A stretch of DNA of 59,588 nt, taken from Lentisphaeria bacterium. Its GTDB lineage: Bacteria; Verrucomicrobiota; Lentisphaeria; Victivallales; UBA1829. The number at the start of each line of letters is the position of its first letter. The first letter of the stretch is position 1. A model generated the notes under the pieces. That model was not told the origin of the DNA. It did no database searches and saw only the letters and a program-made list of their open reading frames with translations. The stretch spans positions 1 through 59,588 of the forward strand of contig JAFXYP010000085.1 of assembly GCA_017541665.1 (NCBI GenBank), given 5' to 3'. Of the stretch, positions 1-8,463 are shown piece after piece. A program made the position numbers and the translations under genes.

Positions 1-674
1 CCCATGCCAAAGCCGCCGCCGAACGATCTGCCGGGATTGCCGAAACCGAATGTCAACGGGGAAACGGGAATGTCGATCCATGGGTTGCCGGATCCGAAAA
101 GTCCGCCGGGACGTCCCCTGTCGCCGGACGGGGATGCTCCCTCTTCCTTACTATTATCTTTTTTATCATTATTGTTATTGTTTTCCCGCGGTCTTTCCAT
201 CCCGAAGAAACTGCCGTCCCCGAAAAACATCGGGCTGTCACTCCAGGGATTGAATCCGGGGCCGCCGCCGAAGCCGCCGCCCATGCCGGGTCCGCCGCCG
301 AAACCGCCGCCGAAGCCGAAATCTCCGCCGAAGCCGCCGCCCATGCCGGGATTGCCGCCGAAACCGCCGCCGAAGCCGCCGCCGGGCTGCCCCCACGGGG
401 AACTCCGCCACGGATCGTCGGGCTTCTTCTCGTCTTTTTCGCCGTCCTTTTTCTCATTCCCGCCGGGCTGTCCGCCGAACATCCAGGGGGACTGCCCCTG
501 TCCGGGATTGCCGAAGATCATCGGGATCTGACCGGGCTGCTGCGCAGGCTTGTTCTGTTCCGACTTCGATTTTTCATCGGATTCGGACGCATCGTCCTTC
601 GCCTCCTGCGCAAGAAGCGCGGAGGAAGCGGCGGAACACAGCAGAACCAACAGGATTTTCCGAGCGGCAGTCAT
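1..674 (-). CDS. Exported Gly/Phe/Met-rich protein, partial
   Basis: The frame starts at an ATG at 674 and is still open at the window edge, so the C-terminus is missing. The N-terminus (MTAARKILLVLLCSAASSA, then LLAQ) is a typical signal peptide, so the protein is probably secreted or periplasmic. After a charged, Lys/Glu/Asp-rich segment come long stretches built from GGFGGG and PGMGGG units, interrupted by a second Asn/Lys-rich segment. No catalytic domain is visible. It lies 35 bases downstream of the anti-sigma gene and is probably the last visible member of the ECF sigma operon. Low-complexity composition makes homology-based naming unsafe; a structural, surface or stress-related role is only a guess. 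A protein with the same Gly/Phe/Met style is encoded at 21122. Confidence 0.7.
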   Translation of the reverse strand, partial: MTAARKILLVLLCSAASSALLAQEAKDDASESDEKSKSEQNKPAQQPGQIPMIFGNPGQGQSPWMFGGQPGGNEKKDGEKDEKKPDDPWRSSPWGQPGGGFGGGFGGNPGMGGGFGGDFGFGGGFGGGPGMGGGFGGGPGFNPWSDSPMFFGDGSFFGMERPRENNNNNDKKDNSKEEGASPSGDRGRPGGLFGSGNPWIDIPVSPLTFGFGNPGRSFGGGFGM

Positions 675-709
675 GGGGCGTTATCTCCGTGCGGGATTCG
701 GAAACGGAC

Positions 710-1390
710 TTAATTCTCCGCGTAGGCGGCGAAATCGGCTTCGAGCTGGGCGATCAGAAGGTCGGTATCGGAAAGAGAGAGATCCGACAGCGAACTCGTA
801 ACCTCCATGGAGACCTTCGTGAGCTCGCCGTCCATGACGGCACCGGTCCAGTCGCCGGCCGCAGTCACCTGAGTCGGGACAGCCAGCTGCTGGGGTTTCC
901 CCATCGGATCGAAATAGAACAGGAAGCAGACTGCGAGAGCCGCCGCGACCGGGATCAGGACACGGAACGCCTTGGCCATGCGACCTTTGCGAAGGAATGC
1001 GGAAGCCGCACGGGCTGCGGCGGCGCGGATGGCGTCGTCGACATGCTTCGGGGGCTCCCCGGCATCCGGGAGAGCGCAGGAGAGCAGCCTGTTTGCCGCT
1101 GCGGCTTCCGCCGCGGCGGCACGGATGGCGTCGTCGATGCGTTTCGGCGGTTCGACCTCGGGCAAATCGCAGGAAAGGAACCTGTTTGCGAGTGCGGTTT
1201 CCGCCGCGGCGGCGCGGATGGCGTCGTCGATGCGTTTCGGCGGTTCGACCTCGGGCAAATCGCAGGAGAGGAAACGGTCGAGATCATCGGCAAAAGCTTT
1301 GCACTCGTGACAAATGCGAAGATGTGCCGAGACGTCGTCATTGATTTCGCCAACAGCGACCTTCTCTTGAATAAATTCACAAATGTTCAT
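710..1390 (-). CDS. Anti-sigma factor with zinc-finger motif and transmembrane segment
   Basis: The 226-residue protein begins with a ZAS-type motif, His23-x3-Cys27-x2-Cys30, as in zinc-containing anti-sigma factors that hold ECF sigma factors inactive. One hydrophobic segment at about residues 145-161 would cross the inner membrane, leaving residues 1-144 in the cytoplasm and about 65 residues outside. Between the zinc motif and the membrane segment are three tandem 31-32 residue repeats (residues 39-132) rich in Ala, each containing Ser-Cys and a DDAIRAAAA core; this is unusual for the family. The gene follows the ECF sigma gene by 9 bases, the normal order for a sigma/anti-sigma pair. The regulated signal cannot be read from the sequence. 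Confidence 0.8.
   Translation of the reverse strand: MNICEFIQEKVAVGEINDDVSAHLRICHECKAFADDLDRFLSCDLPEVEPPKRIDDAIRAAAAETALANRFLSCDLPEVEPPKRIDDAIRAAAAEAAAANRLLSCALPDAGEPPKHVDDAIRAAAARAASAFLRKGRMAKAFRVLIPVAAALAVCFLFYFDPMGKPQQLAVPTQVTAAGDWTGAVMDGELTKVSMEVTSSLSDLSLSDTDLLIAQLEADFAAYAEN
995..1276 (-). repeat. Three in-frame tandem repeats in the anti-sigma gene
   Basis: Two copies have a 93-base period and are nearly identical at DNA level; the third is 96 bases and diverged. They encode residues 39-69, 70-100 and 101-132. The near-identity of the first two copies suggests recent duplication. Confidence 0.85.
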
Positions 1391-1399
1391 GGTTTCACC

Positions 1400-1984
1400 T
1401 CAGGAATTGTCAGATTCCCAGTCTTTCAGTTTGTTCGAAAGTTGTTTCACGGCATATCTCATACGGGCGAGACTCGTATTCACGGAGCAGTTCTGGATCT
1501 TCGCGATCTGCTGGAACGGGATGTTCTCCCGCCGCAACAGGAAGACCTCGCGGAGCTCCGGCGTCAGCGAATTCAGAGCCTCGCTGAGCCTGCGGGCGCG
1601 CTCGCGTTCGTCCATCTCCCGGCCGGGGACCTCGCCGGATGTATCCTCCGCGGTGTCTCCGTAGGAGTCGTCCAGTTCATCCTCTGCTCTCCGTTTCAAG
1701 GAGCGGTAATAATCGATGATGAGGTTGTGGGCGATCCTCATGAGCCATGCGGAGAATTTCTCCTGGTCGCGGTAGGTCGACAGATTGTCGATCGCACGCA
1801 TCCATGTCTGCTGGAACACGTCGTCCGCCTGGCTGGTGTGCCCCTGCATCTGCCGGTTCACATAGCCGTAAAGCGGACGCCTGTATCGTTCGTAAAGAGC
1901 ATCAAAAGCGGGACTTGATCCACTTTGGAATTCCTGGATGAGCTCCAGATCTGTTTTATCTGTTTCCATGTCCCGAAATTCCAT
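1400..1984 (-). CDS. ECF-family RNA polymerase sigma factor
   Basis: A small sigma-70 family protein with region 2 (FDALYERYRRPLYGYVNRQM, then DDVFQQTWMRA and FSAWLMRIAHNLIIDYYR) and region 4 (LNSLTPELREVFLLRREN, then FQQIAKIQNCSVNTSLARM). Region 3 is absent, which defines the ECF class. The ATG at 1984 shares a base with the stop of the upstream TilS-Nudix gene (TAATG), suggesting translational coupling; an ATG at 2005 would add seven residues and the ATG at 1969 fits the family N-terminus equally well, and none has a strong ribosome site. It precedes the anti-sigma gene and probably controls that operon or the Gly-rich exported protein. Regulon and trigger are unknown. Confidence 0.88.
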   Translation of the reverse strand: MEFRDMETDKTDLELIQEFQSGSSPAFDALYERYRRPLYGYVNRQMQGHTSQADDVFQQTWMRAIDNLSTYRDQEKFSAWLMRIAHNLIIDYYRSLKRRAEDELDDSYGDTAEDTSGEVPGREMDERERARRLSEALNSLTPELREVFLLRRENIPFQQIAKIQNCSVNTSLARMRYAVKQLSNKLKDWESDNS

Positions 1985-3804
1985 TATGGTTGCTTCGATA
2001 ACCATTTAACGTTTTCATGCCGCATCTTATTGTATATAGCGGAAATTTTTTCCGATTTTTTTCGGATTTCTTCGGAAACGGGGCGGTCCGCATCCAGAAA
2101 ATCCACCGAACCGATCCCGTCGGACGGGACCCACCGGAACTCCTGGCCGTCCTTTGCCGCCGGGGCATTGTCCGAAACCGCGAGGAAAAACGTCACGCGC
2201 ACGTATTTGACGCCGTAGTCGTGCTCCATGACCGTCAGGACCGGGCCGACGGCGATCTCCATGCCGAGTTCTTCGCGGATTTCGCGCCGGATGCAGTTCT
2301 CCGGCGTTTCTTCCGGCTCGATCTTGCCGCCGGGGAATTCCCATTTTCCCGCCATATGCGTGCCGGCCGGCCGGGAACAGACCAGGATCCTTCCATCCGG
2401 GCCGCCGATCACCGCAGCCGTCACATCGACAAGGGGTTCCGAAGAAAAAAGCAGTCCCCGGGACGGCTTGCCGGAATCAGCGGCAAGCGGATACAGCGAA
2501 GAACGCCGGACACCGGGGATCCAGAGGATTTCCGTCGGCTCGGCGGCGTCCCGCACCACGGGCCGCAGGGGCTGTTCCGCGGCGGAGACATGGGCGTCGG
2601 TGAAAAGTTTTTTAAGCGAAACGGAATACGTCGAACCGAACGGCGTCATGGCATCGCCGGGCTGCCGGGCCGCGATCCGAAGCCTGCCGGGGAACGTCTC
2701 CGCATCGAAGACCGCGGCGTCCGACCCGGACGGCATTTCGCCGCCGGAAAACGCCCCGCGGAACCGCAGGACAGTCCTGCCGAACCGCACGGCTGGGGTT
2801 TTCCGGTAATCCCATAGGTCCGGGTCCTCCGGTCCGGCCGGCTCGTCGTCCGCTTTCCGCAGCAGGCCGTTTCTCCACCGGAAGCCCTCGCCGTTTTCCG
2901 CCGGGATCCGCCCGGATCCGGCGCGGTCCGGGGCATCGAGCAGATCGCGGAGACGTTCGATGAAATGGCGGTCCGGGATCTGTCCGCCGAGCCAGAGCCG
3001 CAGGACACGCGGCAGAAGCGCCGGGGGCATTTTTGCGAGGGAATCGAGCTCAAGCCCTCCGGGCCGTACCGCCAGCCGGAACGCCTGTTCGGCTTCGTTG
3101 TCGAGCGCCGCAACATCCTCCTCGATGGCTCGGAGCGCCGTCAGGATCCCGGCACGGGCGCGCGGGAATTCGCGATAAAGGGCGGGCAGGACCACGTTGC
3201 GGAGCCTGTTGCGGTCGTAGTCGTTTTCCAGGTTGGTGGAATCCGTGCGGAAAGAATTCATGCCGCACCCGGCAAGATACGCTTCGATCTCGACGCGCGA
3301 GAACACAAGCAGGGGGCGGAGCCAGACGATGCCGTCGAACTCGCGGACGGCGCGAAGCGCATGCAGACCGGACATATTCGAGCCCCGCATGAGGCGCAGG
3401 AAAAGCGATTCGATGCGGTCGTCGGCGTTGTGCCCCAGTGCCACCGCCATGGGCATCTTTTCCGTTTCGCCGAGGATAGTCTGCCATGCCTCCTGCCGGA
3501 GGCGGCGCGCTGCGGCCTCCGTACCTTCGCCGGGGCGGACCTTGTCCGGGACATTCAGCGGGACGACCTGCAGCGGGACGCCGAGCTTATCGCAGACGTC
3601 CCGGCAGAATTCCGCGTCGGCGAGGCTCTCCGCACCTCGGATGCCGTGTTCGAAATGCACCGCGCGGAGTTCCCATTTGCCTTCTTCCCGGAGCGCGGCG
3701 AGCGACACCAGCAACGCCAGGCTGTCCGCGCCGCCGCTGAAGGAAGCGTAGACGGTACGGATACCGGAGGGGATCAGGGAACCGGAGAAGAGCGGGCCTG
3801 GCAT
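1984..3804 (-). CDS. tilS: tRNA(Ile)-lysidine synthase fused to a Nudix hydrolase
   Basis: A 606-residue two-domain protein. Residues 1 to about 450 match TilS, which uses ATP to attach lysine to C34 of tRNA-Ile2 so that it reads AUA codons: the PP-loop SGGADS lies at residues 23-28, and the C-terminal TilS region (GRLRIAARQPGD) is present, so the TilS part is full length. Residues from about 463 form a MutT-like Nudix domain with a perfect Nudix box at 493-515 (Gly493, Glu499, REIREELGM). Nudix enzymes of this class remove oxidised or unusual nucleotides, but the substrate here is unknown. The junction is in one frame with no stop. It sits between thioredoxin (53 bases upstream) and the ECF sigma gene. 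Confidence 0.88.
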   Translation of the reverse strand: MPGPLFSGSLIPSGIRTVYASFSGGADSLALLVSLAALREEGKWELRAVHFEHGIRGAESLADAEFCRDVCDKLGVPLQVVPLNVPDKVRPGEGTEAAARRLRQEAWQTILGETEKMPMAVALGHNADDRIESLFLRLMRGSNMSGLHALRAVREFDGIVWLRPLLVFSRVEIEAYLAGCGMNSFRTDSTNLENDYDRNRLRNVVLPALYREFPRARAGILTALRAIEEDVAALDNEAEQAFRLAVRPGGLELDSLAKMPPALLPRVLRLWLGGQIPDRHFIERLRDLLDAPDRAGSGRIPAENGEGFRWRNGLLRKADDEPAGPEDPDLWDYRKTPAVRFGRTVLRFRGAFSGGEMPSGSDAAVFDAETFPGRLRIAARQPGDAMTPFGSTYSVSLKKLFTDAHVSAAEQPLRPVVRDAAEPTEILWIPGVRRSSLYPLAADSGKPSRGLLFSSEPLVDVTAAVIGGPDGRILVCSRPAGTHMAGKWEFPGGKIEPEETPENCIRREIREELGMEIAVGPVLTVMEHDYGVKYVRVTFFLAVSDNAPAAKDGQEFRWVPSDGIGSVDFLDADRPVSEEIRKKSEKISAIYNKMRHENVKWLSKQP

Positions 3805-3856
3805 GATGCGTGGAACCGGGCGGAGGGATGCCGTTGCGAGGGTTCGACGAACCGGA

Positions 3857-4165
3857 TCAGAGCTCGGCGATGGCCTTCAGATAAGTCTCCTTCGTCTGGG
3901 CGCCGATGAACTGCTTCACGACTTCTCCGTTCTTCAGAAGCACCACGGTCGGGATGCTGCGGACCCCGAACCTGGCGGCGAGATTGGGCTGGAGATCGAC
4001 GTCGACGGAGCCGACGAAGAGGTCGGGATTTTCGTTGGCGATCTCCTCGATGATCGGGGCGATCTTCCTGCAGGGGCCGCACCAGGTGGCGTTGAAATCG
4101 ATCAGGGCCGGTTTCGCGCCGATGATGCTGACGAAATTGCTCTCGGAAAGGATATTGATGCTCAT
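3857..4165 (-). CDS. trxA: Thioredoxin
   Basis: A 102-residue thioredoxin, the cytosolic disulfide reductase that donates electrons to ribonucleotide reductase and other enzymes. The active site is WCGPC in NATWCGPCRK, followed by the conserved cis-proline region SIPTVVLLKNGE. Size equals that of classical thioredoxins. The ATG at 4165 is chosen because GGGAG lies about ten bases upstream and the family begins there; the longer open frame to 4234 has no family support. It is first in a probable operon with the TilS-Nudix fusion. Confidence 0.93.
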   Translation of the reverse strand: MSINILSESNFVSIIGAKPALIDFNATWCGPCRKIAPIIEEIANENPDLFVGSVDVDLQPNLAARFGVRSIPTVVLLKNGEVVKQFIGAQTKETYLKAIAEL

Positions 4166-4242
4166 GGTCTGGTTCTCCCGTGGTGTGGTGTTGCGTTTCA
4201 GGGCGCGCGGTGTACCGGCGGTGCGCCGCGGCATCCGAACAT

Positions 4243-4271
4243 ACTCTACTCCGCCTTGCCCCGTTTTTCAA
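4243..4271 (-). promoter_or_regulatory. Sigma-70 promoter of trxA
   Basis: On the minus strand TTGAAA, a 17-base spacer and TAGAGT lie about 80 bases before the thioredoxin start. The -10 box is imperfect. Confidence 0.5.
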
Positions 4272-4309
4272 GCCGTTTTATGATCTTTTTCGGGAAAACC
4301 ATCCCTATT

Positions 4310-4358
4310 CGGAAAAAATGACGGAAAGATGCCCCCAGCTCTTCCTGCGGGGGGCATC
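4310..4358 (-). terminator. Rho-independent terminator downstream of the pilus ATPase gene
   Basis: GATGCCCCC pairs with GGGGGCATC (9 bp, 13-base loop) at 4328-4358; on the minus strand it is followed by a T-rich tract with six T at 4312-4317. It lies about 290 bases past the ATPase stop. The rest of 4272-4649 shows no gene, only an A-rich tract at about 4557-4577. Confidence 0.6.
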
Positions 4359-4649
4359 ATCATCCTGCTGTGTCCATATCCTTTTTTCCATAATGCTGAA
4401 CCTCATTATCCGGGGAATGGGACCGGAAACACGGGCGTTTCTTCCGAAGGCGAGTTGGAATTCGTGCCTGCGTCCGGTCCGATGATTATTTTACACCGGG
4501 AGATGCGACATATCATGTCATAGCACTCCCTGCCGGACAGGAAAAAAGAGGCGCAGCACAAAAAAAAGGAAAAAAAGCGGAATGCCGTCCGTCTTTTCCG
4601 TCACGCATGGATGCCGAAAAAGAACAAACGGAGCAGGATGCGTCCGGGA

Positions 4650-6854
4650 TCAGTGGGGGATGACCTGCTTGTAGTCGGCGGCAAATCGTTTTGCCTCGTC
4701 GGGGGAGATCAGGCCGTCGGCGCAGAGGTCCTGCATGGAGCGTTCGAGCGTGCACATGCCGTCCTTCTGGCTGGTCTCGATCACGGTCTTCAGCTGATGC
4801 GTCTTGCCCTCGCGGATGAGCGCCTGCACGGGCGGCGTGCCGATCATGATCTCGAAAGCGGCGAGCCGGCTGGAACCGTCGATGCTCGGGATAAGGCGCT
4901 GCGAGATCACGGCGAGGAGCGTGCCCGCAAGCTGGAGCCGGATCTGGTTCTGCTGGTACATGGGGAACGAGTCCACGATGCGGTCGACGGTCTGCGGGGC
5001 GCTGTTCGTGTGGATGGTGGCGAAGACGAGGTGACCGGTCTCGGCGGCGGTGAGCGCGGCGGAGATGGTCTCGGTGTCGCGCATTTCCCCGACCATGATG
5101 ACGTCCGGGGCCTCGCGGAGCGCGTATTTGAGCGCGGAGGCGAAGCTGTGCGTGTCGGCGTGGAGTTCGCGCTGCTCGACGATCGAATTGATGTTGCCGT
5201 GGACGTATTCGATCGGGTCCTCGATGGTGATGATGTGGGCGTTTCGCGTGCGGTTGATGACGTCGAGCAGCGAGGCGAGCGTGGTGGACTTGCCGCTTCC
5301 GGTGGGGCCCGTCATGAGGATCAGCCCCTGGCGCTTCGAGCAGAGCCCCGAAACGACTTCCGGCAGGCCGAGCTGGGCGGGAGTCGGGATCTTCACATTC
5401 ACGACGCGGGCGACCATGCCGAGCGTGCCGCGCTGGAAGAAGGCGTTCACGCGGAACCTCGAGTTCGGGATGTCGAGCTCCTTCGCGAAATCGACGGAAA
5501 GCGCGAAGTCGAGCTCGCGGTTCTCCTCCAGCTCAATGCGCTGCCGCTGGTTGATCACACTGAAGAGCAGACGCCGCACGTCGTCGTTGTCCAGCACCGG
5601 CATGTTGAGTTCGCGGAGTTCGCCGTTGATGCGGAGCGTGGGGCGCACGCCCGTGGAGAGGATGAGGTCGCTCGCCCGCACCTGGAGCGAAGCGAGGAAC
5701 AGCGTCCGCATGTCGACGACGGTGTCGTCGGACGTGCCTTCGAGCTTCGTGCCGTAATAGCTGCGGAACGCCTCGACGCCGCTTTCCATGCCCTTTACGA
5801 GCAGGTCGAATTCGTCGCGGTTCTCCGCGGCGAGCCGGGCGTCCTGAAGGGAGATCCGCCCGGTCTGGTACAGGCGGAAGATGGAGCGGTTGAACGGGAT
5901 CATGCCCTGTTCGATATTGCTGCGGAGGGCATCGTCCAGCGACCTGTAGTCGCGAGCTCCGACGAGCTTGCGGACGAGCGCGGTGCCGAGCAGGATCTCG
6001 ACCGCCGGGACCATGGCGTCCGCGCCTGCGGTCGGGATCAGCCGCTGCGACACGATGCCGTTCAGCGCCGCGCCGAGGTCGGTCGCCATCTGCTCCCGGC
6101 TTTCCTCCGGGAACATGTTCACGATGCGTTCGACCGCCCGGACCGAATCCGAGGTATGGACCGTACTTATGACGAGGTGCCCCGTGAGGGCGGCGTTGAC
6201 GGCGGTGGAAATGGTCTCCGGATCGCGCATTTCGCCGATCACGATCACGTCGGGATTCTCGCGGAGCGCGCTGCGGAGCGCGGAGGAGAACCCGCCTTCG
6301 CGCACGGTGTCGATCTCCCGCTGGGAGACCACGGATTCGCGGTCGGAATAGACGAATTCGATCGGGTCCTCCAGCGTGAGGATATGCTTGTGCATGGTGC
6401 GGTTGATGTGGTTGATCATGGCGGCGAGCGTGGTGGACTTGCCGCAGCCCGTAGTGCCGGCCACCAGGACCAGCCCGCGCGGGGCCTCCGCCAGCGTGTC
6501 AAGCAGCGTCGGCAGGTTCAGATCGGCCGCCACGATGTCATCGCCGCTCAAAATCGGCCGGACTGCCGCCGACGGCCCGCCGATGGAACGGAAGAAATTC
6601 ACGCGGATGCGGCTGCCGTCCGGGAGTTGCCAGGACGCGTCGAACGCGCCGGACTCCGCATACGCCGCCTCGCCGCGTTCGCCGATGACGGCACGGCGGA
6701 ACGCGTCCATGGATTCGACCGGGACCGGAGCGAACGACCCGAACGGCGTCACGACGCCCCGGATGCGCGCATGGGGCATTTTCCCGGCGGAAAGGAAGAG
6801 GTCGGAGACATGTGCTCCGGCGGCGGACTGTAAGATCGGCAGAATGATATTCAT
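4650..6854 (-). CDS. Tandem PilT-type type IV pilus retraction ATPase
   Basis: A 734-residue protein with two complete PilT/PilU-like ATPase modules in one chain. Module 1 (about 1-365) has Walker A GTTGCGKS at 133-140, Asp box ILTLEDPIEF, Walker B VIVIGEMRD and the His box TGHLVISTVHTSDS. Module 2 (about 380-734) has Walker A GPTGSGKS at 516-523, IITIEDPIEYVH, VIMVGEMRD and TGHLVFATIHTNS. PilT is normally a single module of about 345-370 residues that forms a hexamer at the inner membrane base of type IV pili and powers retraction. All motor motifs look intact in both halves, so both should bind ATP. No pilin or assembly gene is in the window. The ATG at 6854 follows a good promoter. Confidence 0.9.
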   Translation of the reverse strand: MNIILPILQSAAGAHVSDLFLSAGKMPHARIRGVVTPFGSFAPVPVESMDAFRRAVIGERGEAAYAESGAFDASWQLPDGSRIRVNFFRSIGGPSAAVRPILSGDDIVAADLNLPTLLDTLAEAPRGLVLVAGTTGCGKSTTLAAMINHINRTMHKHILTLEDPIEFVYSDRESVVSQREIDTVREGGFSSALRSALRENPDVIVIGEMRDPETISTAVNAALTGHLVISTVHTSDSVRAVERIVNMFPEESREQMATDLGAALNGIVSQRLIPTAGADAMVPAVEILLGTALVRKLVGARDYRSLDDALRSNIEQGMIPFNRSIFRLYQTGRISLQDARLAAENRDEFDLLVKGMESGVEAFRSYYGTKLEGTSDDTVVDMRTLFLASLQVRASDLILSTGVRPTLRINGELRELNMPVLDNDDVRRLLFSVINQRQRIELEENRELDFALSVDFAKELDIPNSRFRVNAFFQRGTLGMVARVVNVKIPTPAQLGLPEVVSGLCSKRQGLILMTGPTGSGKSTTLASLLDVINRTRNAHIITIEDPIEYVHGNINSIVEQRELHADTHSFASALKYALREAPDVIMVGEMRDTETISAALTAAETGHLVFATIHTNSAPQTVDRIVDSFPMYQQNQIRLQLAGTLLAVISQRLIPSIDGSSRLAAFEIMIGTPPVQALIREGKTHQLKTVIETSQKDGMCTLERSMQDLCADGLISPDEAKRFAADYKQVIPH

Positions 6855-6886
6855 CGTGAAAACCTTCCGGTTGCTGTTCCGGCATT

Positions 6887-6915
6887 AAAATATCCGCGCA
6901 AAAGCGATTTGTCAA
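6887..6915 (-). promoter_or_regulatory. Sigma-70 promoter of the tandem pilT gene
   Basis: On the minus strand TTGACA, a 17-base spacer and TATTTT; the -10 box ends 33 bases before the ATG. Confidence 0.7.
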
Positions 6916-6997
6916 GTCGAAACGGGAACAAAAAGCCATCGAGCGCAGCCGAAATGCGAAAAAGAACGAAAAAAAACGGAAAAATGGAAAAAGCGCT

Positions 6998-7025
6998 TTG
7001 ATGAAATCGAATCCTGTGCTATATT
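6998..7025 (+). promoter_or_regulatory. Sigma-70 promoter of argH
   Basis: TTGATG, a 16-base spacer and TATATT, about 60 bases before the argH start. It is divergent from the pilT promoter at 6887-6915. Confidence 0.7.
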
Positions 7026-7083
7026 TTTATATAAGAATATTTTTAAACTGAAACATCTTTTGCCCGACATCATGAGGTGCGCC

Positions 7084-8463
7084 ATGGCTCTCTGGGGCGG
7101 CAGATTCGCCGAACAAACACAACGCAGCGTCCAGGACTTCACGCAGTCCATCTCTTACGATAAACGACTCTACAAGCACGACATCGCCGGCAGCATGGCC
7201 CATGCAGCCATGCTCGGCGCCGCCGGGATCATCCCGAAGGAATCCGCCGACGCCATCTGCCGCAAGCTCGCAGTCCTGAAACGCCGGATCGCCGCCGGAA
7301 AGATGGAGTTCAAGGTCGAGCTCGAGGACATCCACATGCACATCGAGACCGCGCTGACCGAAGCGCTCGGCCCGGAAGGCGCGCGCGTCCACACGGCACG
7401 CAGCCGCAACGACCAGATCGCGCTCGACATCCGCCTGTACCTGCGGGACGAGATCGACACCCTGTCGAAGGAGATCCGCACGCTCCAGGCCGCCCTGGTG
7501 AAAAAGGCGGACGAGCACAAGCGCACCATCATGCCCGGCTTCACGCACATGCAGCACGCACAGCCCGTCCTGCTGGCGCACCATCTCCTCGCCTACGTCG
7601 AGATGTTCGCCCGCGACGCGGAACGCCTCGCCGACGCCCGCAAACGCATCAACGTGATGCCGCTCGGCTCGGGCGCCATCGCCGGGACCACGCTGCCGAT
7701 CGACCGCGAATACGTGCGGAAACGCCTGAAATTCCCGAAGATGACGCGGAACAGCATGGACGCCGTGGCCGACCGCGATTTCGCCTGCGAACTGCTGGCG
7801 GCACTCTCCATCTTCGCCATGCACGTCTCCCGCCTCTCCGAGGACCTCATCCTCTGGATGTCGCAGGAATTCTCGTTCGTCACCTTCGGCGACGCCTTCT
7901 GCACCGGATCCAGCCTCATGCCGCAGAAGAAGAACCCCGACATCGCCGAGCTTTCCCGCGGCAAGACCGGCCGCATCTACGGCGACCTGACCGCGCTGCT
8001 CACCATCTGCAAAGGGCTCCCGCTGACCTACAACCGCGACCTCCAGGAGGACAAGGAGCCGCTCTTCGACGCCATCGACACCGTCCACGCCATCCTCAGC
8101 GTCTATCCGTCCATGGTCGAATCCATGAAGGTCGACAGGGACGCGATGCTGAAAGCCGCGTCCGACCCCGGGCTCATGGCGACCGACCTGGCCGAGGCGC
8201 TCGTCCGCAAGGGCGTGCCGTTCCGTTTCGCGCACCACAAGGTCGGCGCGCTGGTCAAATACGCCGCGGACCACGGCAAGCTCCTGAACGAGCTTTCGCT
8301 GAAGGAGATGAAGAGCGTGTTCCCGGAGGCCGACGCCTCCATGCTGAAGCTCTTCGCCCCCGCCCACGCGGTCGAGGGGCGCGACGTCTACGGCGCCACC
8401 GGGTTCAAGCAGGTCGCCTCGCAGGTCGCCTTCTGGAAAAAGGAGCTTCGCATCCCGTCATGA
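7084..8463 (+). CDS. argH: Argininosuccinate lyase
   Basis: Splits argininosuccinate into arginine and fumarate, the last step of arginine biosynthesis, in the cytosol. The 459-residue length is normal. Family marks include MALWGGRF at the N-terminus, TARSRNDQ, the His-containing PGFTHMQHAQPV and the lyase signature GSSLMPQKKNPD. The ATG at 7084 is preceded by GAGGTG and begins exactly where the family begins. The stop overlaps the start of the next gene (ATGA). No other arginine gene is in the window, so argH stands alone. Confidence 0.97.
   Translation: MALWGGRFAEQTQRSVQDFTQSISYDKRLYKHDIAGSMAHAAMLGAAGIIPKESADAICRKLAVLKRRIAAGKMEFKVELEDIHMHIETALTEALGPEGARVHTARSRNDQIALDIRLYLRDEIDTLSKEIRTLQAALVKKADEHKRTIMPGFTHMQHAQPVLLAHHLLAYVEMFARDAERLADARKRINVMPLGSGAIAGTTLPIDREYVRKRLKFPKMTRNSMDAVADRDFACELLAALSIFAMHVSRLSEDLILWMSQEFSFVTFGDAFCTGSSLMPQKKNPDIAELSRGKTGRIYGDLTALLTICKGLPLTYNRDLQEDKEPLFDAIDTVHAILSVYPSMVESMKVDRDAMLKAASDPGLMATDLAEALVRKGVPFRFAHHKVGALVKYAADHGKLLNELSLKEMKSVFPEADASMLKLFAPAHAVEGRDVYGATGFKQVASQVAFWKKELRIPS

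Noticed and set aside
4..531. Pro-rich plus-strand frame at the window start
   Set aside because: Reverse complement of the Gly-rich exported protein; the minus strand has the signal peptide.
4611..6833. Plus-strand open frame of 740 codons opposite the tandem pilT
   Set aside because: Shadow; no recognisable domain, and the minus-strand frame has two full ATPase motif sets.
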